64,000 nucleotides of DNA from Marinomonas sp. MED121 (GTDB taxonomy: Bacteria; Pseudomonadota; Gammaproteobacteria; Pseudomonadales; Marinomonadaceae): assembly GCF_000153025.1 (NCBI RefSeq), contig NZ_CH672432.1, forward strand, positions 415,127-479,126. Reading direction: 5' to 3'. The translations under genes and the position numbers were made by a program. Positions within the stretch are counted from its first letter, which is position 1. Each line of letters starts with the position of its first letter. This document shows positions 18,994-27,634 of this stretch, piece by piece. The notes beneath the pieces were generated by a model that saw only the letters and a program-made list of their open reading frames with translations, ran no database searches and was not told where the DNA came from.

Positions 18994-19788
18994 ATGGGCC
19001 TGATATTTAAACTGACACTAACCTGCCTTCTCTTCATACCGAGCCTCTTATGGGCTGACCCAATTAATATTCATCTAAAATGGTTTCATAAATTTCAGTT
19101 TGCAGGCTATTACGCAGCCCTTGAACAAGGCTACTTTGCCGAAGAAGGGTTAGACGTTAACTTAATTGAGGGTGATCCTAACAATAATCAAATTCACCAA
19201 CTTTTAAATAAGCAATCACACTATGCGGTACTCGGCAGCGAGGTTATTCATTCGCTTTCCCTTGGTTCCCCCCTCATTATTGTCACCTCAATTTTCCAAC
19301 ACGCTCCTGAAGTATTAATCACCCGAGCAGAAGACAATGTACAAAATTTAGCTGAATTAAATGGCAAGCAATTGATGCTTTCTAATGAGTCTATCTCTGG
19401 CCAGATTAATGCGATGTTATTTAAAGCAGGTGTTGATACATCGTCCTATATCAAGCACCCCTATGATGGGGATATAAACAAGCTCATTAGTAAAAAAGTA
19501 TTCGCAATGAATGCTTACATCAGTAATGAGCCTTATCAACTAATGCAACTGAAACAAGCCTTTACCGTATTTTCACCTTTAGATTACGGCATAGATTTTT
19601 ATGGCGATAGTTTAGTCACCACCCAATCAGAACTGAGCAAACACCCTCAACGCGTCGCCTCAATAAGGCGAGCAGTTATTCGAGGTTGGAATTATGCGAT
19701 CAAGCATCCTGATGAAATGATTCAATCCATACTTGCTTATAAAACACTCAATCCGTCTCCTTATGGCTATTGTATAGGGACTACTTAA
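18994..19788 (+). pseudogene. NMT1/THI5-like sensor of a c-di-GMP protein, 5' half (split by prophage)
   Basis: This is the host part of a gene interrupted by the prophage: codons to 19770 are host, and the last six codons before the stop at 19786-19788 are phage left-end DNA. It encodes a signal peptide (about 1-22) and an NMT1/THI5-like periplasmic binding domain: IHLKWFHKFQFAGYYAALEQ, GYFAEEGLDVNLIEG and LAELNGKQLML are typical of that family. Joined to 51755 after removal of the prophage and one GCTAT, the frame reads ...NPSPYGY|DHQVYEAKKT without a stop. The truncated product would be a 264-residue periplasmic protein, possibly still made and soluble. It lacks the last part of the binding domain. 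Confidence 0.9.
19766..19770. repeat. target site duplication, left copy (GCTAT)
   Basis: GCTAT directly precedes the TG that begins the prophage. It is matched by GCTAT at 51750-51754. Five bases is the duplication length of Mu-type transposition. Confidence 0.95.
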
Positions 19789-19836
19789 ATGATCATTAGG
19801 GATTAACCGGATATGTTAAGGAATAAACGGGATTGA
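19771..19836 (+). repeat. prophage left end: candidate transposase-binding repeats
   Basis: Three related, regularly spaced motifs are visible: TATAGGGACTAC at 19773, ATTAGGGATTAACCGG at 19796 and GTTAAGGAATAAACGG at 19816 (steps of 23 and 20 bases). An inverted relative, CAGTTTTCCCTATC, lies near the right end (51652-51665). Their position matches the L1-L3 and R sites bound by Mu transposase; this is inference from pattern and place. Confidence 0.5.
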
Positions 19837-19848
19837 AATCGATGAAAG

Positions 19849-19915
19849 CTACTAAGTTAGCGGGGCTTGGGTCTGTTTGGACGCTGGCCCCGTTTTCATT
19901 TAAGCAACTTAGTAG
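19849..19915 (+). terminator. large stem-loop at the prophage left end, terminator-like
   Basis: An outer perfect 10-bp stem (CTACTAAGTT / AACTTAGTAG) encloses an inner GC stem (CGGGGC 19861-19866 / GCCCCG 19887-19892). The inner stem is followed by TTTTCATTT on the plus strand. It could stop host transcription from the sensor gene before it enters the phage, or end the repressor transcript from the other side. Confidence 0.6.
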
Positions 19916-20024
19916 AGTTTAACTAGTTTGAGCAGTGAGTTTAAAATTAGCATTTTAAGTCTTGTTAATTGATCAGTATAGCTAGATGTATAAAACTTGT
20001 TTAAAGACCGTTTAAACATTTAAA

Positions 20025-20786
20025 TTAGTCACCGATGTCTTTGGCAATATGAACTACCTGTCCTATCACTTCAAACTGATGCTGTTCTTCTTTCTTGATA
20101 TCTAAGGGTGTATACATATGATTGTCACTAATCAAGCGCCATGTACCTACGACACTTTGATAACGCTTTACAAACAATTCATCCTCACATCTAAATATAT
20201 AAATGTGTCCATCTTTTGGACGCTTACGACCAACATGAACAACCAGTGTGTCATTATTATTTATCGTCGGCTCCATACTATCTCCTTTGGCCCACACAAT
20301 AACTAAATCCTTTTCGTTAAAGCCACGGTAGTTCAGCCATTTTTTCCTAAAGGCTAGATATCGTGAGGGCTCCAGTTGATCCATGTTTAAAGTACCATTA
20401 CCTGCTGACACTTGGATGGAGTAACCTGGAATGAATGCAAATTCAGATAACAGCTCTGCATTGATAGAATTATTTGAATGCTTCTTCTGAGGCTCTGGGA
20501 TTGTCTCGCCATCTAATAAGCTTTCTTGTGTCTCTTTAGGTAACAGGCTCACATGATATTCAAACGCTTTAGTTCCTCTCCTCTTTCTAACTAAATGAGG
20601 TTTGTTCGATGCCAGCTCTTTTAAATGGTTTCTTGTCCACCTATCTGACGTTGGAAATCCATCTCTTCCAGACACTTCGGACGCAACGACCCACTCCATC
20701 CGTTTCCCTTTGCTAGAAAGGGATGATTCATCCGTATCTTCATTTGAATTCTTTTTCATATCTATTTCTTTGTTTTTGTTGGGCAT
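20025..20786 (-). CDS. prophage repressor: Mu-type DNA-binding domain + S24 peptidase domain
   Basis: A 253-residue lysogeny repressor. Residues about 31-90 are a Mu-type winged-helix domain (WVVASEVSGRDGFPTSDRW, then VRKRRGTKAFEYHVSLLP), closely similar to the N-terminus of the transposase two genes away. Residues about 130-250 are an S24/LexA-type domain: candidate cleavage site Ala-Gly in IQVSAGNG, catalytic serine in WAKGDSMEPTI, and lysine in DELFVKRYQS. S24 repressors cleave themselves when RecA is activated, so DNA damage may induce this phage; Mu's own repressor lacks this domain. It is transcribed leftwards, divergent from Ner. A second possible start is ATG 20759. Confidence 0.92.
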   Translation of the reverse strand: MPNKNKEIDMKKNSNEDTDESSLSSKGKRMEWVVASEVSGRDGFPTSDRWTRNHLKELASNKPHLVRKRRGTKAFEYHVSLLPKETQESLLDGETIPEPQKKHSNNSINAELLSEFAFIPGYSIQVSAGNGTLNMDQLEPSRYLAFRKKWLNYRGFNEKDLVIVWAKGDSMEPTINNNDTLVVHVGRKRPKDGHIYIFRCEDELFVKRYQSVVGTWRLISDNHMYTPLDIKKEEQHQFEVIGQVVHIAKDIGD

Positions 20787-20922
20787 TTTTAAGTTTCACC
20801 TATCCTGATCTGATTTAACAAAAGGATGATTCGGAAATTATTTCGTCCGTTTGTGCTGATAAAGACATCCCTTTAGTCCATTATTGTCTTACTAAGTAAA
20901 GCGACATAAAGGAGTTACTAAG
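20787..20922. promoter_or_regulatory. divergent early switch region between repressor and ner
   Basis: This 136-base gap separates the leftward repressor gene and the rightward early operon, so it should hold both promoters and the operators. It contains GGATG (20824-20828) and CATCC (20867-20871) in inverted orientation, and CGGAAAT / ATTTCGTCCG around 20831-20850, which are candidate operator arms. No exact promoter could be assigned. AAGGAG at 20911 serves ner. Confidence 0.55.
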
Positions 20923-21180
20923 ATGAGTAAGAGCGAAGTTTGTCAGAAAACGGATGTAAACGGAAGTGATTGGCATCGCGCAGATATCATCGCGGCCTTA
21001 AAGAAACGTAAATTGTCTGTAAGAGAGCTATCACGCAGGTCGGGTCTAAAAGAAAACACACTAGCTAATGCATTACGCTCTCCTTGGCCGAAAGGTGAAA
21101 AAATCATAGCCGATGCAATTGATACTACGCCACAAGAAATTTGGCCTAGCCGTTACTCAGAATTACAAGCAGTAGGCTAA
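20923..21180 (+). CDS. ner: Ner/Nlp-type transcriptional regulator
   Basis: An 85-residue helix-turn-helix protein. DWHRADIIAALKKRKLSVRE, then LSRRSGLKENTLANALRSPW and PKGEKIIADAIDTTPQEIWPSRY, is the Ner/SfsB family layout (DW-R-I-A-L-K, then HTH, then IA-AL---P-IWPSRY). In Mu, Ner represses both the repressor promoter and the early promoter shortly after induction. It is the first rightward early gene, has a good AAGGAG, and is followed after 11 bases by transposase A. Confidence 0.95.
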   Translation: MSKSEVCQKTDVNGSDWHRADIIAALKKRKLSVRELSRRSGLKENTLANALRSPWPKGEKIIADAIDTTPQEIWPSRYSELQAVG

Positions 21181-21191
21181 GGAGAATCGTT

Positions 21192-23183
21192 ATGTGGTTA
21201 ACGGCTAGTGAAATTGTTGGTTCAGCAGGAATGCCAACTACTGAACGAAATATACGTGAAAATTTAAAACAGCTTGCGACTCCAATTCCAGAACTTGCTC
21301 GCAAACGCGAGGGCACTAAAGCCTTTGAATACCATATCAGTATTTTACCTGCTGCTACTCAAGCCGCAATTTATAAACGTGCAGGCCAAGTCAAAGTGGG
21401 TGAAAAGGTTTTCAATATTCCTTCACCAAAGGCAGAACGATATTGCCGAGAAGCATTATGGGCTCGTTGGAATAACGCAGGAAATAGCGCTCAAGAAAAA
21501 GCAAAAGAGAAACTCACTTATATCACAGCTCTTAATGGCTTGATTAATAGCGGCATTGGAAAGATGGCAGCTTATCAAGCTATCTGTGATGAGTACGGTG
21601 TTTCTTTTGCAAACGTTCGTCGCGACTGGACAAAGGTTGCTCGTTTCGACGAACAAGACTGGTTACCAATATTACTACCAAAGCACAAAGAATCTGCTGC
21701 CACGATCCGTAAATCACGTTTCGCGTATATCACACCTGAAGCGTGGGACTTCATTAAGTCCGACTATCTTCGTCAAGAAGAGCCTACCTTCTCAGTATGC
21801 TATGAACGCTTAAAAGACACCGCCAAATTAAATGACTGGAAAGTTCCAAGTAAGAAAAGCTTAGAACGTCGTATGCAATTTGAAGTGCCACAGGAGCAAC
21901 GCACGCTGCTTCGTAAAGGTGAGCACGCTTTAATGATGATGTATCCACCACAAGAGCGAACCGTCGAAGATCTGCACGCACTTGAATGGATCAACGGCGA
22001 TGGTTATCAGCATAACGTTTTTGTTAAGTGGTTTAACGGTGAAACCCTTCGTCCTAAAACATGGTTTTGGCAAGACATCTACAGCCGCAAAATTATTGGC
22101 TGGCGCTGTGATGTTAGCGAGAACACAGATTCTATTCGCTTGAGCATGATGGATGTATGCGAGCAATACGGCATACCAAAAGAAGTGACCATAGATAACA
22201 CACGCGCAGCAGCTAACAAGTGGATGACAGGCGGTGTGCCTAATCGTTATCGCTTCAAAGTTAAAGACGACGATCCACTGGGCATCATCCCTATGCTCGG
22301 TATCAAACTGCATTGGTCTAGTGTGATTCTGGGCAAAGGTCACGGTCAAGCAAAACCCATTGAACGGGCATTTGGTGTTGGTGGTTTAGAAGAATATATC
22401 GATAAACACCCAAGCCTAGCAGGGGCTTATACAGGCCCTAATCCAATGGCCAAACCAGATAACTACGGATCAAAAGCAATTGAAGCAGAAGTCTTTCTAG
22501 CCGCAATCGCTAAAGGTGTTGAAATGTTTAATGCCAAACAAGGCCGGAATACAGAAATGGCCCAAGGCTTTATGAGTTTTAACGATGTCTTTAATCAAAG
22601 CTATCAAAGTGCACCTATTCGTAAAGCGACCAGCTCACAACTACAAATGATGATGCTACAAGCCGAAGCCATCAAAGTTGGCAGGCACGGCACAATCACA
22701 CTTGAAGCTGGCGGCAGCATCAAAGGTCAAAAGAACCGTTATTACCATCAAGCCATGATGGACATGGTAGGTAAAAAACTCGTAGCCCGATTCGATCCTT
22801 TACGCCTTCACGATGCGATTGAAGTTTACACCTTAGATGGTGTGCATATCTGCCAAGCGGAATGCCTTCAAAAAAGTGGTTTTGGTGACACTCAATCCGC
22901 ACGAGAAACGGGCCGTCATCGCACCCAGTTCGCTAAGGCAACCAAAGTCGCAGCGCAAGCACAAAAGACAATGGACGCACTCGAAGTGGCGGCTCAAATG
23001 GCTCCCCTTGAAGAAGACATTATTCCTGATGCAAAAGTGGTTATGCCGTTTAGACCTGCAATGACGTATGGAAATGCCGCCGTCGCACAGCAACCCGAAT
23101 ATGAAGAAGAAACAGAATACGAACGTAACTTTGCGGCTTCGATTGCTGAATACCGCGAACAACAAAAGAAAAACACACTGTAA
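21192..23183 (+). CDS. transposase A (MuA-like, DDE)
   Basis: This 663-residue DDE transposase is responsible for integration and replicative transposition. The N-terminal winged helix (WLTASEIVGSAGMPTTERN; KREGTKAFEYHISILP) is the domain that in Mu binds the enhancer/operator, and it resembles the repressor's. The catalytic core shows the three acids: D in LEWINGDGYQHN, D in EVTIDNTRAAANKWM, and E in GHGQAKPIERAFG. The C-terminal part after about residue 500 is the Mu-type beta-barrel and the tail that contacts B and ClpX. It matches MuA in length. It is followed after 15 bases by B. Confidence 0.97.
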   Translation: MWLTASEIVGSAGMPTTERNIRENLKQLATPIPELARKREGTKAFEYHISILPAATQAAIYKRAGQVKVGEKVFNIPSPKAERYCREALWARWNNAGNSAQEKAKEKLTYITALNGLINSGIGKMAAYQAICDEYGVSFANVRRDWTKVARFDEQDWLPILLPKHKESAATIRKSRFAYITPEAWDFIKSDYLRQEEPTFSVCYERLKDTAKLNDWKVPSKKSLERRMQFEVPQEQRTLLRKGEHALMMMYPPQERTVEDLHALEWINGDGYQHNVFVKWFNGETLRPKTWFWQDIYSRKIIGWRCDVSENTDSIRLSMMDVCEQYGIPKEVTIDNTRAAANKWMTGGVPNRYRFKVKDDDPLGIIPMLGIKLHWSSVILGKGHGQAKPIERAFGVGGLEEYIDKHPSLAGAYTGPNPMAKPDNYGSKAIEAEVFLAAIAKGVEMFNAKQGRNTEMAQGFMSFNDVFNQSYQSAPIRKATSSQLQMMMLQAEAIKVGRHGTITLEAGGSIKGQKNRYYHQAMMDMVGKKLVARFDPLRLHDAIEVYTLDGVHICQAECLQKSGFGDTQSARETGRHRTQFAKATKVAAQAQKTMDALEVAAQMAPLEEDIIPDAKVVMPFRPAMTYGNAAVAQQPEYEEETEYERNFAASIAEYREQQKKNTL

Positions 23184-23198
23184 AAAGGAAGTCTCATT

Positions 23199-24146
23199 AT
23201 GTCCAACGTATCGCCATTTGTTAATGCTAACGCCATCGATCAAACCAGTGTTCTTATGCAGGTCAAAGCCAAGCTAGAAGCAAAGGAAGTCACCAGTGCT
23301 CAGCTTGCCCGTGAGATCAGCGCTTCAGCAGCGACAGTGAGTCAGATCCTAAATGGAAAGTATCAAGCTGATCCGTCTCAAATAATCAGCAAGCTTGTTA
23401 AATGGCTGGATCGATTAGAGCAGAAAAAAGCAAACCCTGTGATTAATCCAGGCTTTGTAATGACCACTACAGCAAAGCAAGTCATGGAAGACATGACCTA
23501 TGCCCAAATTAGTGAATCAATCGTTGTCATCTTCGGTGCGTCAGGTGTGGGTAAGTCAGAAGCCCTACGTGAATACAAGCGTCAAAACAATAATGTTTGG
23601 CATGTTACCGCAAGCCCTAGTCGAAGCAGCTTAACAGAGTGCTTATATGAGTTGGCAATGGAGCTTGATATGGAACAAGCCCCTCGCCGTAAAGGGCCAT
23701 TATCACGTGTCATTCGAAAACGTATTACAGGCACGGAAGGCTTAATCGTAATTGATGAAGCGGATCACCTTGATTACCCAACCCTAGAAGAGCTTCGCAT
23801 CCTACAAGAAGAAACAGGTGTCGGCATGGTGCTTGTTGGCAACAATCGTGTTTATACCCAACTTACAGGGGGCCGCAGAAATGAAGACTTTGCGCGCCTA
23901 TTTTCACGTATAGCTAAAAAGCGTGGCATCCATAAAACCAAGGTTGCAGATGTTCGCGCTATTGCAGATGCATGGCGAGTTATTGGTGATAAGGAACGCG
24001 CCTTAATGCAACAAATTAGCGAACGCCCAGGTGGTCTTCGTTTACTGACTAAAACCCTGAAATTAGCCGCCATGTTCTGTAAAGGAGAGCTCATCCATGA
24101 GAAGGCATTGCGTGCTGCTTTTAATGAATTAGAAAACAACGACTGA
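23199..24146 (+). CDS. transposition protein B (MuB-like AAA+ ATPase)
   Basis: A 315-residue protein with an N-terminal helix-turn-helix (VTSAQLAREISASAATVSQI, residues about 30-50), then an AAA+ ATPase: Walker A FGASGVGKSEAL and Walker B LIVIDEADHLDYPTLEEL, with an arginine-rich LFSRIAKKRG sensor region. In Mu, B forms ATP-dependent filaments on target DNA, gives target immunity and activates A. Domain order and length match. It lies in the early operon directly after A. Confidence 0.96.
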   Translation: MSNVSPFVNANAIDQTSVLMQVKAKLEAKEVTSAQLAREISASAATVSQILNGKYQADPSQIISKLVKWLDRLEQKKANPVINPGFVMTTTAKQVMEDMTYAQISESIVVIFGASGVGKSEALREYKRQNNNVWHVTASPSRSSLTECLYELAMELDMEQAPRRKGPLSRVIRKRITGTEGLIVIDEADHLDYPTLEELRILQEETGVGMVLVGNNRVYTQLTGGRRNEDFARLFSRIAKKRGIHKTKVADVRAIADAWRVIGDKERALMQQISERPGGLRLLTKTLKLAAMFCKGELIHEKALRAAFNELENND

Positions 24147-24154
24147 GGTGATTT

Positions 24155-24454
24155 ATGAAAACCAATCGTTATCAGGGCTGGCATATAAAGCCTAATCAAC
24201 AGAATAGCCACATGATGAAAAGTCTTATCGATCTGAGTAAGACAATGCACCAACTTATCAAGATGGGGATTACCGTCACAGGTACGGAGACAGGGACAAG
24301 GCAACCCACTATCCAAGTACTTGCAACCAACGAAACTAAAAAACTAAAAGGTGCGGTCATTAAAACCCGCAACAAAAGCGGTCAACGCTCTAGTGTGTAT
24401 ACCGCTCAACTCAACAATTGCACCATCGAATGGGAGAGCAACTATGTCTACTAA
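24155..24454 (+). CDS. early phage protein, unknown function, 99 aa
   Basis: No family is recognised. It is a small basic protein with a GTETGTRQPT centre and a beta-rich C-terminus (QRSSVYTAQLNNCTIEWE). It starts 8 bases after B (GAGGTGATTT upstream of ATG) and overlaps the next gene by 11 bases, so it is a real member of the early operon. Mu carries its kil and similar small genes at this place, but no sequence link is seen. Confidence 0.7.
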   Translation: MKTNRYQGWHIKPNQQNSHMMKSLIDLSKTMHQLIKMGITVTGTETGTRQPTIQVLATNETKKLKGAVIKTRNKSGQRSSVYTAQLNNCTIEWESNYVY

Positions 24455-25073
24455 TACAAATATCATTCCTGTGCCAGACGGCATGCGTGTTAATGCCGAT
24501 GGATATTTTGTCCCAGAAGCTAGCATCCGTGAGCAAGATCTACTTCGCGATCAGGTTGTTATGGCATTAGTACCTAATGCACTTCGCCTTAGTAAAGAGC
24601 TAACAGAGTTTAAGGCAAAAGCCTTGGGCGACATTTCAGATCTCATTGAAATTGCAGCAGAGCGATACAGTGCAAAGCTAGGTGGCAAGAAAGGCAATAT
24701 CAGCATTGTGAGCTTTGATGGTCGCTACAAACTACAGCGTGCATACCGTGAAGTGGTTGCGTTTACCGAAGAGATAGAGGCCGCTAAAACACTCATAGAC
24801 TCTTGCCTTACCCGTTGGAGTGAAGGCGCAAATGACAATATTCAAGCCGTCGTTTCTCAAGCCTTTCGCAAGAATCGAAATGGAGAAATTAGTATCGGTA
24901 AGGTGCTGGAACTTATGCGAATGGACATTCAGGACGAAGAATGGAATCTCGCCATGGAAGCACTGAAAGATGCGCTGAAATCAAATGGCACAGCCGTATA
25001 TCTGCGAGTCTACGAACGTATTGAAAATACGGATCAATACCGTCCAATCTCTCTCGATATTGCAGCCCTATAA
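24444..25073 (+). CDS. DUF3164 family early protein
   Basis: A 209-residue protein. VPDGMRVNADGYFVPEASIR near the start, IEIAAERYSAKLGGKKGN, and VSFDGRYKLQRAYREVV are the signature of DUF3164, a family common in Mu-like early regions; its function is unknown, and a link to replication is suspected only by location. I place the start at ATG 24444 (GGGAGAGCA upstream). It overlaps the previous gene by 11 bases. The C-terminus ends in DQYRPISLDIAAL. Confidence 0.85.
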   Translation: MSTNTNIIPVPDGMRVNADGYFVPEASIREQDLLRDQVVMALVPNALRLSKELTEFKAKALGDISDLIEIAAERYSAKLGGKKGNISIVSFDGRYKLQRAYREVVAFTEEIEAAKTLIDSCLTRWSEGANDNIQAVVSQAFRKNRNGEISIGKVLELMRMDIQDEEWNLAMEALKDALKSNGTAVYLRVYERIENTDQYRPISLDIAAL

Positions 25074-25083
25074 GGAGGAAATA

Positions 25084-25317
25084 ATGGCCCACTTTCACGA
25101 AGATGCCATGTTAGAAAGCGCAGTAAAAAACGTAATGGATCAGCCTATTCAAGTTGGCCAATACGAAGAGTACTTAATGCGACTTATTTCACAAGCTAGC
25201 CACCGATTAGGTGAACTGAGATCAACAGACTATGCCACAGCTTATTTAAATGGCATTGGTTTCGCCATGGTTAATAACAAGCTAAATCAATCAGCAATAC
25301 AAGGAATTAAACAATGA
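25084..25317 (+). CDS. small early phage protein, 77 aa
   Basis: A helical, mildly acidic 77-residue protein (AHFHEDAMLESAVKNVMDQP). I take the start at ATG 25084 because AAGGAGG precedes it by a few bases. It overlaps the following gene by 4 bases (ATGA). No known domain was recognised. Confidence 0.75.
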   Translation: MAHFHEDAMLESAVKNVMDQPIQVGQYEEYLMRLISQASHRLGELRSTDYATAYLNGIGFAMVNNKLNQSAIQGIKQ

Positions 25318-25727
25318 TAACAAAGGAGCAATGGGAAGAAATTGAACGTTTATTAAGAGGCCCATTTGGTCGAGTTAAGTTCAAGCTTAATGAGCAAGAG
25401 ATTGTCCTTGAAAAGCGATTCATAAAAGAAAATGTACTTATCATTTGCGTCTTTATTGATGGCGAAATGAAGCAGTCAATGGGTTGGCCAGGTGAAGATT
25501 ATGACCCGACTATTGAGCCGATTTGGAATAAGCGATCTCGTTCTGTTTATTCAACCAAGTCAAAGGAGCGCTTAACAAAGCTATATGGAAAGCGACGTGT
25601 GAAAAAAGAGATCAAAGACTTGGACAAAAAAATCGACTGGTATGAACCCTTTTTTAAAACCTTTGCATCTATGCAACGTAAGTACAAAAAAATTGAAGGT
25701 TTGGAGTTTATAGACACGGTGATGTGA
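25314..25727 (+). CDS. early phage protein, unknown function, 137 aa
   Basis: A 137-residue protein with a beta-strand-rich N-terminal half (GRVKFKLNEQEIVLEKRFI; LIICVFIDGEMK) and a strongly basic helical C-terminal half (RLTKLYGKRRVKKEIKDLDK). I have seen similar proteins in early regions of Mu-like prophages, but no function is known to me. It is translationally coupled to the upstream gene by an ATGA overlap. An 86-base gap follows. Confidence 0.7.
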   Translation: MITKEQWEEIERLLRGPFGRVKFKLNEQEIVLEKRFIKENVLIICVFIDGEMKQSMGWPGEDYDPTIEPIWNKRSRSVYSTKSKERLTKLYGKRRVKKEIKDLDKKIDWYEPFFKTFASMQRKYKKIEGLEFIDTVM

Positions 25728-25813
25728 GCCATCAATAAAAATGCGAAACGCGGCATGAGTCGCGTCTACCTAGCGTAGTGGTTAGGTACTGATGAGCAGC
25801 TAAGGAGAATGAC

Positions 25814-26152
25814 ATGTTAGAAAGAAAAATACTTGAATGGATGGCAAGCGAAAACACAGGAATAAGCTCTACAGCAATGGCCTTTTGTTGCATTGATGTA
25901 GAGCCATCACGTAAAGCAACCCCAAGAGATCCAAGTGACTTTATACGCTGTTTAATGCTTGTTCGAAAAGTGCCTGAAGTGCGTGAACACTTTTCAAAAA
26001 TAGCGCAGATGTCACCTGAGTGGCGAGCGTTTATAGAGAACTGGGATCGCCTAGAAAAACTGTTAATTAACGAGACGGGGGTTAATTTTGACAAACGTTC
26101 TAGTGCGCCGATTACCTTTCAATTAATGAAAGACCTTAGAGCAAAACACTAG
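25814..26152 (+). CDS. early phage protein, unknown function, 112 aa
   Basis: A 112-residue protein with a good AAGGAG site. The centre reads PSDFIRCLMLVRKVPEVREHF and WRAFIENWDRLEKLLINETG, a layout seen in small early proteins of Mu-like phages. No catalytic motif is visible; it is probably all helical. Confidence 0.7.
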   Translation: MLERKILEWMASENTGISSTAMAFCCIDVEPSRKATPRDPSDFIRCLMLVRKVPEVREHFSKIAQMSPEWRAFIENWDRLEKLLINETGVNFDKRSSAPITFQLMKDLRAKH

Positions 26153-26170
26153 GAGATCAAGGGAGGCTTT

Positions 26171-26407
26171 ATGTTTGGAGAATACACACCATTGATGAAG
26201 CCAGGGCTAATGGAACGCCGACTCGCAAATGGTAAAGCCTATTTAGATAGCGAATTAGGTTTACAAAAGTGGTGTTCTCACTGTGAAGAATACTGGCCAC
26301 AAGACACTCTTTTTTGGTCAGTATCCAGCCACAAACAAGATGGCCTTCAATGTTGGTGCAAAGCTTGCCAGTTAGAACATAAACGTAACAAACGCCAAGC
26401 CGCGTAG
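26171..26407 (+). CDS. small zinc-ribbon-like protein, 78 aa
   Basis: This 78-residue protein has two cysteine pairs, WCSHCEEYWP and CWCKACQLEH, spaced about 28 residues apart, with a basic tail (KRNKRQAA). It is likely a zinc-binding nucleic-acid-binding or protein-interaction module. RBS GGGAGG lies just upstream. Confidence 0.7.
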   Translation: MFGEYTPLMKPGLMERRLANGKAYLDSELGLQKWCSHCEEYWPQDTLFWSVSSHKQDGLQCWCKACQLEHKRNKRQAA

Positions 26408-26410
26408 GAG

Positions 26411-26761
26411 ATGATTATGTCAATCAAGAAGTATCAAACGACTCATAAGTATATGGACAATGCTTTTAAGATGATTGTCAAAATTGATGAGCAAAAACTG
26501 AATGAAATATTACCTGAGTTGTTTAGCTTTTGGGGAGTCTCTGAAGAAGACGATAAAGATAACTTATATAAATTATTACAGACCTTATCTTGTTCTGTTT
26601 TCTCTATGGGTATTCAAGGAAAAAGCTTAGAAAGTGTTTTACATGATTTTGGCGTAGGTGAAGAAGGTTGGCCACAAATGGATGGCTCATGGGGGATAGA
26701 AATTACAAGCATTGAAGCGTTTATGTCGGATACAGATGACTTTCATGTTGAAGCGGTTTAA
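26411..26761 (+). CDS. small acidic phage protein (DUF2528-like)
   Basis: A 116-residue acidic protein. The N-terminal strands (FKMIVKIDEQKLNEILPELF) and the end GWPQMDGSWGIEITSIEAF resemble DUF2528, found in Mu-like early regions; the assignment is from memory and moderate. It probably starts at ATG 26417 rather than 26411, since GGAGATG lies close upstream. It is followed 2 bases later by the next gene. Confidence 0.65.
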   Translation: MIMSIKKYQTTHKYMDNAFKMIVKIDEQKLNEILPELFSFWGVSEEDDKDNLYKLLQTLSCSVFSMGIQGKSLESVLHDFGVGEEGWPQMDGSWGIEITSIEAFMSDTDDFHVEAV

Positions 26762-26763
26762 GC

Positions 26764-26973
26764 ATGCATGAACTTATGACTCAAGTCGCTGGTGTAATAA
26801 AGCTCATTGAGTTTTTTGAACTAGAAGTGATCGCAGTTAGAGCAAATGCGAGTGGTGCTCAAGTTCAGATTAACGCGGCTTTACCTGACTATTTACAAGA
26901 GAGCGTCATAGAAGAAACCAGTGCAGGGCAAAACTTATTTGGAGTATGGGTAATATGGAAAACAGAGCAGTGA
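26764..26973 (+). CDS. small early phage protein, 69 aa
   Basis: A 69-residue alpha/beta protein (LEVIAVRANASGAQVQINAA). It overlaps the start of gemA by about 20 bases. No recognised domain. The tight packing supports it as real. Confidence 0.6.
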   Translation: MHELMTQVAGVIKLIEFFELEVIAVRANASGAQVQINAALPDYLQESVIEETSAGQNLFGVWVIWKTEQ

Positions 26974-27485
26974 GAAATAAACAAATAGCCGCTATTAATA
27001 TTGGTAAGAAAGCCCTTGGTATGGATGACGATGTGTATCGTCAAATGCTTACCAATGTCACAGGGAAAAACAGTCTTAAAACGCTGAATGATAGCCAACT
27101 CAGCCAAGTATTGGATCACATGAAAAAGACATTAGGCTTTAAACCTCAAGCAAAAACACAAAAGACTAAAGCTCGACCACGCGCTCTAGCAGTGAATAAG
27201 ATCCGTGCTATTTGGATTACCATGTATAAGCAAGACTTTATAGAAAATGGTAGTGATGACGCTCTTGATGCATATGCTCGTCGCATGACCAAAACAAGCA
27301 ATATTGAAGGAGTGGCATCTATCAACTGGGTAGATAACAAACAGGCAAGTCAAATTTTAGAGTCTATCAAGCGTTGGCATTATAGGGTACAAAAAGAGTT
27401 TCTTGAGAAGCATGGCAATTGTACAGATTTAAACTTAAGCTATGAACGCCTCTCGGAAAAATATAAAAAAGAGGCTGTTAAATAG
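26955..27485 (+). CDS. gemA: GemA-like regulatory protein (DUF1018, Mu gp16)
   Basis: This protein of about 176 residues has the DUF1018 layout: QIAAINIGKKALGMDDDVYR then QMLTNVTGKNSLKTLNDSQL, and a basic linker (KTQKTKARPRA). In Mu, GemA modulates host gene expression and DNA gyrase-linked supercoiling late in the early phase. Start ATG 26955 is preferred; ATG 26946 in frame is also possible. It ends the continuous early block: a 149-base gap follows. Confidence 0.88.
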   Translation: MENRAVRNKQIAAINIGKKALGMDDDVYRQMLTNVTGKNSLKTLNDSQLSQVLDHMKKTLGFKPQAKTQKTKARPRALAVNKIRAIWITMYKQDFIENGSDDALDAYARRMTKTSNIEGVASINWVDNKQASQILESIKRWHYRVQKEFLEKHGNCTDLNLSYERLSEKYKKEAVK

Positions 27486-27634
27486 TTTCAGGTAGATAGT
27501 TTCTCTTAAACCTCAAAAGTGATTGGTTTATGCTTGAACCATAAGGCTATAACATGCATATTCAGTTGTAATAGAAAGAGGTCAATTCTTATATCTTTCA
27601 ATGCATGAAAACTACTTAAGTAAGGAGAAAGTAA
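27486..27634. promoter_or_regulatory. AT-rich leader of the probable moron
   Basis: This 149-base gap separates gemA from the next gene, in contrast to the packed early genes. It probably carries that gene's own promoter; a precise -10/-35 pair was not fixed. TAAGGAG ends 7 bases before the TTG start. Confidence 0.4.

Noticed and set aside
25755..25800. tRNA-like sequence between early phage genes
   Set aside because: A D-arm-like AGCGTAGTGGTTAGG is visible but there is no T-loop GTTCRA and no foldable acceptor stem.
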